Shown piece by piece: positions 21,326 through 33,900 of a stretch of 64,000 nt of DNA (the stretch's first letter is position 1; every line of letters begins with the position of its first letter). The translations under genes and the position numbers were made by a program. The notes under the pieces are model-generated. The model saw nothing but the letters and a program-made list of their open reading frames with translations. It had not been told where the DNA came from and did no database searches. Origin of the DNA: Grifola frondosa (taxonomy: Eukaryota > Basidiomycota > Agaricomycetes > Polyporales > Grifolaceae); contig LUGG01000006.1 of assembly GCA_001683735.1 (NCBI GenBank), positions 1,674,001-1,738,000 on the forward strand. The letters are read 5' to 3'.

Positions 21326-24110
21326 ATGTCTGAAGCTCCTGCTCCTCGATCCTCGACTCCTCCTCCCGGTAGTGGCACTCTCTCTGCCACGAAGGCTTTT
21401 CCATCCACACCTAGGAAGGCAAAGCCGTCAAGCATTCAAGACCGCGCAGTCGACAGGCCAGTCAACAAACTAGTTGATATACGTATCAAATACGACAGAG
21501 AAATGCAGGGACTGTTTGTCGAGGTTCCGGACGGCGAATTCCAGGAATACTTCCCTGGGGGTTCCGAGCCACCAGCGACAAAAGAGTTCAAATTCAATGT
21601 GAATCTAAAATCAGAGGAGAAAATGTACTCCGGCGTGGTGTGTAAATATCTTACTCACAAATCAAGGCAATGACTAAATTTCGTTTCCAGTGCAAAGGCT
21701 TGGAAGATTCCCTACCAGATCATGAGGAATTTATCATCAAAGACACCGGCCGTTGGCAAGATATGGCGGAGGGTTCGACGCATGCCAAAGCCAAGAATGA
21801 CAAGCAACCCGACTTGGGTATCTATCCGCGTCATGACGCCGCCAAGAAAGCGGTGAAGATAGAGAAGCTACTCACGGAGGACCAGGAGCATAAGCTTGGT
21901 AAAAGAGTTGATTTTATCGGGCGGGTATCTTGGGCGTGGCTGTCTCTTTCCGTGGAGGTCAAGAACAAGAAAAACACTGCGCCATTCTCATACGACAACA
22001 AGGAAGACTGGTTGCCCGACAACGACGAAGCTCGGAAGTCAAGAGGACAGCTGGCCGACTACGCCAAGGAGATTTTCGCTCGTCAGCACCGCCAATTCTT
22101 GTTCACGATTGTTGTCATCCGGGATCGTGCGCGTATCGTGCGCTGGGACCGAGCTGGGGCTGCCGTCTCGAAGTCTTTCAACTATGTCCAGTCTCCTGAA
22201 AAGTTGGGTGGGTTCATCTACAGATATGCGACGATGACTCCTGTTGAGCGCGGATTCGATCCTACGGCGACGCTCGCGACGAAGGAGGAGGTGGCGATAT
22301 TGAAGGCTTACATTGCCTCGCTCAAAGATCGCGACGTCTCCGACTATCTCAGGAAGTGTATGAACAGCGTCATCGATGAGGACGGCAAGGATGACGAGGA
22401 TGGCAAGGGAAAGAAAGCCAAGGACGACAAGAACGACGCCGCCAGTTATGAGTGGCCGATATACAAGATCGAGCTCGACGCTAACAAGTTCGTGTCGGTG
22501 AAGAAGGGCGGATCGGATCGGGAGAACAGTGACCAGGCCGGCGAAGATGATACGGCAGCGAATGTCGATCCTCAACCGGCGGCCAAGCGATACCTTCTGG
22601 TTGGTCGTGCGATGTCCACAAGCCTTTCTCCTACCGGACGAGGGACCAAGGGGTTTGCAGCATATGACATGACGGGGAAGACACACGTGTTTCTGAAAGA
22701 TACATGGCGTCCGGATTCCACTCGCGTCCATGCCGAAGGGGAGGTATACAAGAGGCTTGTTGAATATGGAGTGGTCCACATTGCGACTCTTCTATACTGT
22801 GGCGACGTAGGTGTAGGGCAACCGCAGACAACCCGTACAGAAAAGCTTTGTGGGAAAGCTGACACAGACATGAAGACTCTTTCTCGCATCCACTATCGTC
22901 TTGTCTTCGCGGAGATCGCACGTCCTCTGTACGAATATAAGGACTCTGCTGAGATGGCACGAGCCATCTATGCTGCCCTTAGAGGTCGGTTACGTTCATT
23001 ATTGGCCATAATCCGATCTGTACACTGACCCTCATGCTAGCACATCAACAGGCATGGGAAAAAGCTGGAATTTTACATCGTGATGTCAGCGACGGCAACA
23101 TCATGCTTTGTGACGATGCCAAAGACGATGATGATGAACGGACAAGCACGGCGTTTCTGAATGATTGGGATCTAGCGAAGTACAAGGACGAGCTGATGAA
23201 ACCTCCCACGCAGAAAACTCGCTCAGTATGTTGCTCAGATTTCCTTCCTAATCTGTGCTGACAAGGTTTTTCAGGGAACATGGCAATTCATATCGGCACT
23301 CCTTCTCAAATTCCCCCAGAAGCAGTACGAAGTCTCCGACGACCTGGAGTCATTCATCCACGTTATCAATTGGCTTTCCTTCAGGTATCACGACATCAAC
23401 ACTCTCTGAAGCCCAAAGTGCTTGGTGATATGCTCTACAACATCTACGATGAATTTTGCCCCTCCCCCGATGGCTGCGATACTGGCGGCGAGTGGAAGTT
23501 TGTTCAAATGACGTCGGGAAATCCACCGGTGACACTTACCGAATCCTCTGGACACTCTGAACTTCTAAAATCCCTGGCTTCTCTCGCGAAACAGCACTAC
23601 GGCATGGTCCCTCTGTCACAATGGCTCGATAGTTCAAATGCTGCGCGTGATGCAAAGAAGCAAGTTATGGAAAAGATCGCGACGAAGATGGAAGAGAATT
23701 ATTTCAGAAAATACACGCCTAGACAGGTTCACACGAATCAGGCGAATTCTAGCTCTGCACCGTCGGGTCTCGTCTCCTGCGCTCACCACCGAGAGAAAGG
23801 CATTCTCAGTAATCATTCTGCCATTCTCGCCGCCTTCGATAACGCCTTCGAGGAATACGAATGGCCCATCGACGACAAAGTGGAAAACCACATTATGGCT
23901 TACACTAATTCAGGAACTCTTATCTTGGATAACAGGACAAGTTCTGGCAAGCGTAGCGCAGAAAATGCATCGATTGGCGAAATTGACGATGACGAGCAGG
24001 CCCCTAAGAAGCGACGGCTACGAAAGCGTTCAAAGCTAGCTCACGCTGCCTCCGAACAGAACGACGAAGCGAATCTGTTTGTTGTCCCTGAATCGGAGGA
24101 AGAAGACTAA
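21326..24110 (+). CDS. FunK1-type protein kinase, copy B
   Basis: The best-preserved copy. ATG at 21326 (MSEAPAPRSSTPPPGSG) after a TATA-like motif; disordered N-terminus, then LFVEVPDGEFQEYFPGG. Exon 2 starts at 21692 (CKGLEDSLPDHEEF) and covers SRGQLADYAKEIF, SKSFNYVQSPEKLGGFIYRY, RYLLVGRAMSTSLSPTGRG, FLKDTWRPDSTRVHAEGEVY and IARPLYEY. Exon 3 holds ILHRDVSDGNIMLCDD (catalytic loop) and FLNDWDLAKYKDEL; the next exon GTWQFISALLLKFPQKQYEV. The C-terminus is Lys/Arg-rich (KKRRLRKRSKLAHA) ending ESEEED, which suggests nuclear location. A frameshift lies between about 23395 and 23425 relative to copy A. Substrates of FunK1 kinases are unknown. Followed 318 bp later by the deaminase. Confidence 0.82.
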
Positions 24111-24428
24111 ACGACTACTTGGACCGTTGGTGTGGCCGTCGCCGCGGGTGGCGGAGCTTTCCGGAAGTTCGTACTTCGTTTCGCATTTAGGTAAGAATGT
24201 AGAACTCTTTTCAGCGTTATTGTATCTACTGTATCACGTCATCGTCGTATCTGGAACTATGTCTGAATGTTGTTCGAAGTCCATGCCAAGCCGGTGGTCG
24301 GCTGCTCGCGTGAACACTACAGTTGCCTTATTGATAACAAAGTTCTGCGGAGTCAATCAATCGTATTCATGCCTATTCATGCGTGGCTCGTCCACAAGCA
24401 CCAGTGACAACAATCCACTAATTCAGAC
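24111..24428. promoter_or_regulatory. Spacer with probable promoter of cytidine deaminase B
   Basis: Shared with the other two blocks (20123-20531 and, inverted, 41638-41940). Conservation of this non-coding stretch shows the kinase and deaminase were duplicated together. Confidence 0.5.
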
Positions 24429-25162
24429 ATGGCCGCAACGACGTGGTCTCTTCCTGTACCCGACAGAGAGCGACTCATTGAAGCCGCATTTCAAGGTGAA
24501 CCTTTCAATCGTCCCTAACCGTGGCCTCACTCGTTAACGCACCCGCAACTTGACTCTGTCTTCTCTAATCAGCAAAGGAGAACGCATACTGCAAGTATTC
24601 GAAATTCCGGGTTGGAGCTGCTTTGCTATCCACGAACGGAGAGATCGTTAAGGGTGCCAACGTCGAGAATGCATCTTACGGCGAGTGTCCGCGTGATGTC
24701 CAGATCCGCACAGCTAAACGGTCCCGAACGTATAAACGTCTACAGGAGGTACGATCTGTGCAGAAAGAACTGCTATCGTCAAGGCGGTGGTGCGTAGGTC
24801 GTGAAATCACGCCAAGTTTGTGTCCGAATCACTTGCTTGAGCAGAGCGAAGGAATCCGGTCGTTCCTGGCAATTGCCGTCGTAACGTGAGTGATGGGATC
24901 AATTAATTCCCCATGTGCAGCCGTCTGACTTTACTTGCAATTGTCCAGCGATGTCGCGTCCCCCATCTCTCCGTGCGGGATGTGTCGTCAAGTGCTTCGC
25001 GAATTCTGCGCTCTCAACATGCCCGTGCTATTGGTGCCTGCAGATTACGCGAAGCAGAAGGCTGATGGAGACATAGACGGTGGTGTAAAAGAGACAACGA
25101 TTGGCGAGCTGTTGCCACATAGTTTTGGCCCGGAAGATCTGGAACTACCTAGGGAGCCGTGA
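24429..25162 (+). CDS. CDD1: Cytidine deaminase, copy B
   Basis: Deaminates cytidine/deoxycytidine in pyrimidine salvage; the small homotetrameric type. ATG 24429 gives MAATTWSLPVPDRERLIEAA; exon 2 AKENAYCKYSKFRVGAALL, then KGANVENASYG. The catalytic zinc site is complete: ICAERTAIVKAV (Cys-Ala-Glu) in exon 3 and PCGMCRQVLREF in the last exon, which ends LPHSFGPEDLELPREP at 25162. Introns: after exon 1 near 24497; a GC-AG intron at 24681-24745; one after KAV near 24796; one after AVVT near 24882. It is the only one of three block copies with an intact coding sequence. Normal family length, about 150 residues. Confidence 0.88.
24681..24745 (+). other. Non-canonical GC-AG intron in cytidine deaminase B
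   Basis: The donor reads TTACG|GCGAGT and the acceptor CTACAG|GAGGTACG; only this pair keeps SYGGTICAERTA in frame. The same donor is present in copy C (minus, about 41380), while the related gene at 26286-26924 has GTGAGT at the same place and phase. Confidence 0.75.
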
Positions 25163-25291
25163 CATCATGACAGGAGAGCAGAGCAGAGAGCGTTGCATAA
25201 TGTACAATGAAGATACAAGTATAAAATTCTACAAATATGGATTAAATGCAACTATCCATTCGGAAAACCAGGAAGCCTCTTCGACAGCGCG

Positions 25292-26090
25292 TCATGTGTG
25301 CTCCGAATGGATATCGACTTGTTTCTGTGACTGTTTATGCTCTTGCACACGCCGGCTTATTTCGCGCCGTCGTTCTTCTCCAAACTCCCGTGCATCCCTT
25401 CTGGCCTGCGCAAGGTTGGCAGCGGCATTTATATGTGTTTTCCAACCTGCATTGTGCGCCGGCCACAGCAGTGCGGGTCCGAGACCCGCTCCAAGCGACT
25501 GGTGGAAAGTGAGACGACAAAAAGAACGCCGACAAGTTAACGCACCATAATCCCGATAGATATTAGGACCCAATCCTTCCAGCGGTCATCCGCACTAGCA
25601 GTCCACTCTCTCCCTTGTGCAGTAGACTTACCGGCAGATTCCGCCCTGCGTTCGTACACTTCGCGTGCCCGTTGCGCCCTTCTGCGCAACTCTATTTCCG
25701 CGTGGTATGGATCAATACCTCTGCCTCTCAATGTATCGTAGGCAGCGGTGATGGCCCGAAAACGGGAATGTCGCACTTCCGGAGTCACGTCGCGACAAAA
25801 CGGGGAGTCCGGATGATGCTCTCGAACAAGGTCATAGTCTTTATCAAAGTAGAAATTAGATACCAAATTTTACCAGAGGATTGTAGTGAAATCGTTGTGT
25901 ATGTATGGGATGGAAGGAGATAGTGACGGTGCGTACATCTGGTCTTGATATCTTGCTGACTGGCCCCTATAGGAAGGTGGAAGATCTGGTGAGGAGTGGG
26001 ATGGGAGTTCTTTGGAAAAGGAAAGTTATACAAGGATGAAGTCGATGCATAACGAGCTTGTGCGAGTATTGGAGAGATTGGCATATGCAT
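25292..26090 (-). CDS. J-domain (DnaJ-like) membrane protein, probably mitochondrial
   Basis: ATG 26090 gives MHMPISPILAQARYASTSSL, an Arg/Ser-rich start typical of mitochondrial targeting. The J-domain follows: HPTPHQIFHLPIGASQQDIK, intron, YYDLVREHHPDSPF with the diagnostic HPD, then RHSRFRAITAAYDTLRGR. After DPYHAEIELRRRAQ and DDRWKDWVLISIGIM an intron leads to SLGAGLGPALLW, together making one likely membrane helix. The C-terminus is charged and probably helical (NLAQARRDAREFGEERRREI..RRVQEHKQ). J proteins stimulate Hsp70 ATPase; a partner cannot be named. HSP78, a mitochondrial disaggregase gene, lies 1 kb away, which may be coincidence. Confidence 0.82.
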
Positions 26091-26285
26091 AACGGGAGGC
26101 GCTCGTGGATTCCGGGGAAGCGCGGAATCTTATTAGACGCTCTATTCAACTCCACAAGTAATAACCAGAATAGGCAACTCTAGTGTTTGGGCCGATATAT
26201 CATGTACTACATGTAGATTTCCTCTCGCCATCCAAAACATCCTCTCGATAACTAACTATAGGTGATGTTATAGCGGATATATTCC

Positions 26286-26924
26286 CTATGTGTCAAAACT
26301 GTACGGCAATAGATCTCCGAGGCTAATTTCCTTCACCCCACCGCTCGAATCCCCATCCACTCGTTGCTTCGTGTAGTTAGCTGGGACGAGAAGAACTGGC
26401 ATATCTGCAGCACAAAACTCCCGTAGAACTTGGCGGCATAGTCCGCAGGGTGATATAGCAACTGAGACATCACTGTTCGCTGGCAGTTTCAGGATTCCGT
26501 ATGGAGGGTAGCAGAGACATCTCACGTCACGATGGCAATTGCAGCAAACGATCGTACGCCATCGCTCTAAATGTCGTAAGAGGCCAAATTTTGGTTGTCG
26601 CAGTGCGCACACATACCACTGCCTTGACTATGGCAGTCCTCTCCGCACACATTGTCTCTCCTGTAACCAAAGTCCTCCTTGGGCCTATTTAGCATGGATT
26701 CCCAAAACTCACCATAAGATGCGTTATCAACGCTAGCACCTTTTATGATCTCTCCATCAGCTGAGAGAAAGCAGCGCCAACACGGAACTTTGAATATTTG
26801 CTGTACGCATTCTCCTTGGCTGTGCCGATAAACTTCAAGTTCCCTTTCCGTCTAGCACAACGAGGACATACCGACCTTCGAAGGCAGCTTTGATAAGTTC
26901 CTCTTTGTCAACAGTTGCAGACAT
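26286..26924 (-). CDS. CDD1: Cytidine deaminase, diverged paralogue (copy D)
   Basis: Reads leftward from ATG 26924 (MSATVDKEELIKAAFE), then AKENAYSKYSKFRVGAA, KGASVDNASYG, TMCAERTAIVKAV with the Cys-Ala-Glu site, FAAIAIVT, and SDVSVAISPCGLCRQVLREF ending GDLLPYSFDT at 26286. Introns sit at the same places as in copy B but all have GT donors. It is clearly older than the A/B/C copies and is not followed by a FunK1 gene. A missing base near 26769 breaks the frame between GAA and LSADGEI; everything else is conserved, so this may be an assembly indel. Confidence 0.8.
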
Positions 26925-27126
26925 ATCTGATTGAGAGTGTCAAGAAGTTTCTCGCGTGTTCCCGTATTTTCGAAGAACACGATAAGCGCCAAACGGTCTA
27001 CGCACGTGATGAGCGCTTACTCCATAAGTACTCCTGAAGCTTGACTTGCTCATCGTCTTCTACCTCCTGCTCGTCGTCTTTACACTGCGCATATATTTGG
27101 ATTTATATTGCTACCAACTTAGGGGG

Positions 27127-30100
27127 ATGCTGCCCAAGTCGTTTACTAGGACTGGTGGTCTTCAAGCTATTCCGAAGCGGACATTCTCTCGACCTGCATG
27201 TTCTCCTCTTCTCCGGAGAGCGCCGCTTTCGCGTTTATCACAATGTTCTCGTCTCGCTGTTCCCATGGTTATATCGCGCTCTTATGCTCAAATGCCACCT
27301 GGTGGTAGTGGAGGTGGAGGCTTTCCCTCTTTCATGATGCAGCCTCAGCACCAGAAGGGTGATGCTCTGAAGGAATATGTGAGTCACTTGACAGGTCCAT
27401 AGGACCAGTCTCTGTGCTGATGTACTTTCAAGAGTCTACCTGAATTATGGAACAGTCTCTACGGTTGACCAGCTACATGCAAAGAATTATTCTCTGCCGT
27501 GCAGCTTGTGCACAGTAGATAGTGTTCCATGGTTATCTGTCTATGCAGCACAGAGGCTGGGACTCTTCATAGTTTTCCATGGACAATGAGCACTGATTTA
27601 TCATGCTTAGAGTGTCGACTTGACTGAATTAGCTCGTAACGGCAAATTGGACCCTACAATAGGTCGAGATGAAGGCAAGTTTCAGGAATATAGTCAATGT
27701 TACAATGCTCATTCCTACTATTCCAGAGATTCGACGGACAATTCAAAGTTGGTCTTGTTCTCGCTGGTCGATGTGGCACTGAGACTAACCATCTCACTTT
27801 TAGTCCTTTCGAGGCGAACAAAGTCGAATCCGGTGGTATGCATTTAATGATCGGATTTCTAGATTATCCGTTCTTATTTGATCCTTTTGCAGCTTATTGG
27901 TCCTCCCGGAGTGGGAAAGACAGCCATTCTCGAAGGCCTGGCCAGCCGCATCGTGGCAAAGGAGGTTCCAGAGGTATGTCATCTTTAGAATGTTTCTGCT
28001 GCAATGAACTGACGATGCCTGCTAGTCATTACAAGACAAACGCGTGCTTTCAATCGATTTGTCTGCTATAATGGCTGGTTCAGGCATCCGCGGTCAGTTC
28101 GAGGAGAAGTTCAAGGCGCTCATCAAGGATATTGAGGACGAGGTATGTATCACTCTTGATCATGGTAATGAAGTATGCTTAATAAGCTGCCAGGCTGGAA
28201 ATGTAATCTGCTTTATCGACGAAGTCCGTAAGTAACATGTACGCTGCGCAGCGTGGACTTTTTAAAGCTCACCAATTTGGGCCTTGTGTAGATATGCTCT
28301 TCAACCTTGGGAAGGCAGAAGGCAGTATCGATGCAGGGCAGATGATTAAACCTGCCCTTGCGCGTGGCTTGCGACTTGTTGGTGCCACGACACGTGAGTA
28401 AATATTAATTTTCATCATCTCGATCCCCATTGACGACTTCCACACAGCCGACGAATATCGCAAGACGATTGGGAAGGACGCGGCGCTTGAACGCCGATTC
28501 CAACCCGTCACAATTGACGAGCCTACTGTAGAGGCAACCATCTCAATTTTGCGTGGATTGAAACCGAGATACGAAGTCCATCATGGAGTCGGTATCGCGG
28601 ACAGCGCACTTGTCACGGGTAAATGCCACTCCGTTGAAATAAATATATTCAAAGTGCTGACAAACTCGACAACTGCATAGCCGCCGTTTATAGCGCACGT
28701 TATATTTCGGATCGTTTCCTCCCAGATAAAGCTATTGATTTGATGGACGAGGCTGCCTCCGCGCTCAGGCTTGCTCAGGAGTCGAAGCCGGATGAGCTCG
28801 AGGCGCTTGACCGCGAGATCGTCACCCTCGAGATTGAACGCGAGAGTCTGAAGAACGAGTCCGACGTATTCAGCGTCGAACGGCGTGAGAAGGTTGAGCA
28901 GACGCTCCAGGAGAAACGCGAGCAGGCCGAGCAGCTTACGCAGGTTTGGCAAGCTGGTGAGTGCCCTGTTGTTTCTTGATGTGCTTTGTGGCTCATACGA
29001 TTTCTCGTAGAGCGGGGCCGTCTGCAGTTTATCAAAGACTTGAAACAACGCCTTGAGGACGCCAAATACGAGTTGGAGGTCGCACAACGTCAGGGCCAGT
29101 ACGAACTTGCGTCCCGTCTGCGCTTCTCAACCATTCCCAACTTGGAGCGCCAGCTCCCTCTCGATAGAGGCGAGAGCGAAGAGGTTGAGGGTCCACTTGC
29201 TATGCTGCATGATCGAGTCACATCAGCGGATATCGCCAGAGTAGTTGCGAAGGCCACAGGTATACCCGTTCAGAACCTCCTGAAGGGAGAGCGAGACAAG
29301 CTGGTCCATGTGAGTACTTCTTCCCGTTGGATGTCACTGGTGGCCGGGTATGCTGACCATGTCATAGATGGAAGACGCACTTCGCCAGCGCGTTGTTGGT
29401 CAGGATCACGTTGTTGAAGCCATCAGCGACGCAGTGCGCATATCGAGGGCAGGATTGCAGGCGCCCAATCGACCCGTCGCTTCCTTCCTGTTCTTGGGTC
29501 CTACTGGTGTGGGCAAGGTCTGTACGCATTGCTAGGGCTTTAGCCCAATGACTGATGTTTTTTTATCTTGCATAGACGGAACTTTGTAAGGCGCTTGCTG
29601 CCTTCCTCTTTAATGACGAACAGCGAGGCTTGATCAACATCAACATGTCAGAGTATCATGATAGACACACAATCTCGCGACTAATTGGTGCTGCACCTGG
29701 ATATGTCGGTTTCGAGGAAGGCGGTATGTGTACTTATTATTGTGATCCATAATTGAACTCATCCAATACTGCTGCAGGTCAGTTGACGAGGCGGTTCGGC
29801 GGAAGCCATATGGTATGCCTATTCGCAGTTATGCGTGCTGGAGATGCATTGCTAATCGATATTCGTAGCGGTGATCCTCCTTGATGAACTGGAGAAAGCA
29901 CACAAGGTCGGTCGCTTCTGTTATATCCTTTTTGGTGAATGGCTCCATCCTGAACTGATCTCAGGACGTCGCTATGATCTTGCTGCAAATCCTTGATGAA
30001 GGGAATATCACGGACTCTCAAGGTTTGTCTATGATAAGCTTAATGTTTCAGAATATCATTTAATGTTCTCCTTCAGGACGCAAAGTCGATTTCAAGAATA

Positions 30101-30736
30101 CGATCATCTGTCTGACCAGTAATTTGGGTGCGATCTTAATCTCCCGTTTTTGAATGCCTGTACTGACTCTCACGATAGGAAGCGACATCCTTGCCCACTC
30201 ATCAGCGTCAGACAGTAATGGTGTTATTACGCCTGAAGCTCGCGATGAAGTTCTCGAGCGTACCACGGAGTACTTCCCACCCGAACTTCTCAACCGTCTC
30301 GACTCTATGCTTGTCTTCAACAAGCTCTCCAAACAATCAATCCTCCAGGTTGTTGATCTGCGTCTGAACGATGTTGCCTCACGACTGAAGCATCGTCGGA
30401 TTACACTGGACGTCGATACTGCTGCAAGAGATTGGCTTGCGAAGGAGGGTTACTCGGAGACGTACGGTGCGCGGGCGATTGCACGTATCGTACGGACAAA
30501 GGTCTTGTTCCCTCTCGCGCAGAAACTGTTGAAGGGTACAATCAGGTGCGGTTTTTAGTTATGTCGATTGGTCCTTCAGCTGACCGTCCAGCAGGGATGG
30601 CGACTTAGTGTCCATCCGCGTATCTGCGGATGGATCATTGGAAATCAAGGACAACCATGCTCCTGACGCATCTATCAAATCGGTGACGTCTATGGAGGAG
30701 TTCACCAGCGAAAATGATGTCTCGCCTTCAAATTGA
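27127..30736 (+). CDS. HSP78: HSP78, mitochondrial ClpB-type disaggregase
   Basis: Hexameric AAA+ chaperone of the mitochondrial matrix that re-solubilises aggregates with Hsp70. ATG 27127 opens a basic presequence ([20 protein letters not shown]). As usual for Hsp78 there is no Clp N-domain: [20 protein letters not shown] leads straight into AAA1, with Walker [16 protein letters not shown], Walker B VICFIDEV and [20 protein letters not shown]. The coiled-coil middle region is ALDREIV to about [16 protein letters not shown]2 has [67 protein letters not shown] and [13 protein letters not shown]. The end is [19 protein letters not shown]. About fifteen short introns, one of them GC-AG (27675-27726). 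Convergent with the next gene, 164 bp apart. Confidence 0.92.
27675..27726 (+). other. GC-AG intron in HSP78
   Basis: TCGAGATGAAG|GCAAGT ... CTATTCCAG|AGATTCGACGG joins GRDE to EIRRTIQ in frame. AAG|GCAAGT is the standard consensus of functional GC donors. Confidence 0.8.
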
Positions 30737-30900
30737 GCCTCACAATGAATGGTGAATGAATTTCACATAATTTAGCGACCATAGATCTACGGATACTATT
30801 CTTCTATACGCATTACTTGTACCCTCCACTCTATCCCTTCATGTAGCCTTACCATAAACATACATATGTGGTATCATAGTCACTAGAAACATAACATAGC

Positions 30901-33900
30901 TCATGGCTGTCCATGTAACTTGGATGTATTAGATGTAGCAGCATTATTCGCGGAACGGTCCTTGCGTGGTGCATGACCCTGATTCCCTTGGTCTCGACGC
31001 TCCTTCTGTGCAGGAACAGAAGGTTTGCTTTTTGAGCTCTTCGGTTTCTTCGCCTTCGTCGGACGACCGGGTACCTGACTGACAGCCAGCTGCTCTGCCT
31101 TCAGTCTCTCTTCCTCTGCTGCCCACCATCGCATAAAATCTTCCTCGACTTGCGAGCTTGCTCTTCCTCCTGGATCTCCCGTAGTGAGCGTCTGTCCTTA
31201 ACGGGAACGACATCCTGCTCCAATTGTAGTTGTTGGATTGCGGCGAACGACATCGCAGAACCGCTCGCAGCAGACTGTACCACCGGCTGAACCGGTGGCA
31301 GGGTCCACGCGCTGCCGCTCCTGCGCGACGACAGATATTAACAAAAATGATGACGCACGAAGTGAGACGGGACTTACGAGACGCGACGGATCGTAGATGG
31401 TGACGCTTTGGAAGGCGTAACATTCTTCGTCGGCGTAAAGACTGGGCCCATACCCGGGCCTATTGCCTGTGTCGGCGCCTTGCGTCCTGGTGTGTGCGGC
31501 TGTACGCGGGGACTTCCTGGAACGGACGACGGGGCGGATCTGAGCGCAGGAGAGTTCATTGTGTCGTTTGGCCGTACTTCAGCGCCGCGGGATGCGGGCG
31601 TCGCGAGTGAAGGGAACACCGTGACGGGCATAAATACAGATGGCACAGCTCGCCATGATGAGCTCGAAGCCAGACGCGCTGCGCCGTCGGATCTGTCCGG
31701 GGTCTCGGGGAACCGCACAATGTTCTCTGCTCGCGCGCGGCGAGCGGCGTCGTTGAGGAGAGTCGGCAGTCCCGCTGGGCGTGCGAGCAACGGGAGCTAC
31801 AACAGGAGCACGAGTGGCAATGGCTTTGCCACCTCCCTTACTCGTCTGTGCTTCTGCCATGATAGCCTTCATGTCGACGCTACGGACAAGATGAGTGGCT
31901 AGTGTGAGGATGGAAAAGGTAACACAACATACCGAGGAGCGGACGAGATTGATTTCCACCCACTTGTGGGCTTGCTCTGGGCTCGCTACTAGTTACATGT
32001 GGTAATGACGTGGCAGGTTGCGTTCCGGATGCGGAGTATCTAGTCCATCCATCATGAACACTTCGTCGTGGGGGGACCACCGACGACCGGCCGAACTGGA
32101 ATCTGCGGACGGATCATAGGACTGCCCGGTGGCGAAACCAGCGACAGCCTGTTGGCCCGTTTGCCAGCGCCTGCCGGTGATATCCTGGGAGAATCTCTGA
32201 GCGCACCCGGACGAAATGCGGGGACGATGACCTGGGGAATGTCCTGCAGCGCCAGCCAGTCGCCGCATGTCTTCATTGCCTTGTCGATTAGACGGGACGA
32301 GCGCGATATCGGGTACTTCTGTGCCTGCTGCTGGCGCACGAACGTAGACAGCTGCTTGATCAGGTCAGGAGCCAGGTCATCGAGCATGCGGCTTTCCAGA
32401 AGCGTCTCCATGTCGGCCGCCATGTATTCCTGCAAGCTCCAGACGAGAGGCATTGCGTAGAAGTGCGTGGCGTCGGCGAGGATGGAGCACACGTTGTTGA
32501 TATTCACTCGCTTGAGGATGACAGTGGAACAGAGGAGCATCAAACGGTCCAGAAGCAGCTCGTTCTGGAGAGGATAGAATAAGAATGAAAATAAAACGAG
32601 TACCCTAAGCGACCATACTCACAGCAGCAGCCATGATATCAAACATAAGATCGAGAAGTTCGTCAACAGAATGAACGCTCTCTGAATGAAAGTAAACATG
32701 AGTCTCGAAAACACATTTACTTCGATGAAATATCACACCTATGATATCAAACATCTCGATCTCCTCCCCGCAGCAGAGGTACCGCATGACAAACTCCATC
32801 GCACGCCATTTCAGATGCGTGAGCTTGATCAGGATAGTCCTATCGCTTGTCCAACGCTTCACCGTCCAGTCCTCATCGCCAAAGAATGCAGCGAACAGCG
32901 GAGAGCGCGCACGCAGGACTACAGAGTGGGAGAAGACCTCCTTATCAGCCAGCTGCAATATTATATCCGGGGCAAGAGGCAACTTGGGATCCCTGGGACC
33001 TACGCAAGTCTGGCTGAATTGAAACAGACGACTCATGTCGTGGGCCATCGATGGTATCGGTATCCGCTTCACAGGCGCATCCAGCACTTGGCTCAGCGCC
33101 GATAAATCCAGGAGCTTTGCGAGTACCCGGAGCTCCGCCATGATTTGCGCAGGCTTAATCTTCAGCTGTGCGAGCTGTTTCTCGATGGCATGGCCTACTC
33201 TGCGGTCCCATAAGGCGATGGCTTCGTCCGAATACAGATACACCAGAAGAATCAGCACGGACATAGGTTGGCAACCCGTAAACATGATTTTCGAAAGCTT
33301 CGTATTTGCGACTTTGCCCGAAGACACCTTGATAACGATCTCTTTGGCGTCATCCTGCATCGTCTTACCTTCCGCAAGAACTTGTCCCAGCACGGGACAA
33401 CGTGAGGCTAGCATCACACGGTGCACAGGGAGTTGAAGGCCAGAAGGCTGCACTTGCACCATGAGATCCGCTCCATAGGCAACAGGCACGCCTTCGAAAA
33501 TACCGCGTCCGTTCGTGGCCTTCCGCGACTGCTTGTCGCGACGCAAAATATCGCAGAGGACCTTCATCTGCCTGATATCCTTTTGGATAGAGATATCTTC
33601 TTCCTCCTCATCCGACTCGATCTCTGTCGGCACAGATAAATCGGTGACCTCTGACGATGAAATGAGCCCTTCAACCTGCCCTTGTTCGTGGACACGGAGA
33701 GGCAAATGCAGGTATGGCTGGATGTGCGCCAGATCCTGCGCGATGAGATTGCCCACAATTGATACCGGAGTAGGTGTATAGTCAACGCGCAGCGCGCCGA
33801 AAGCGCCGGTGGCATTTGCGCAGACTTGAACTACACGCTGGATGTAGGGCACGCGCTGGAATTTGAACGCCTTGGTAGAGACGGCCTGACCTGCTTTGAG

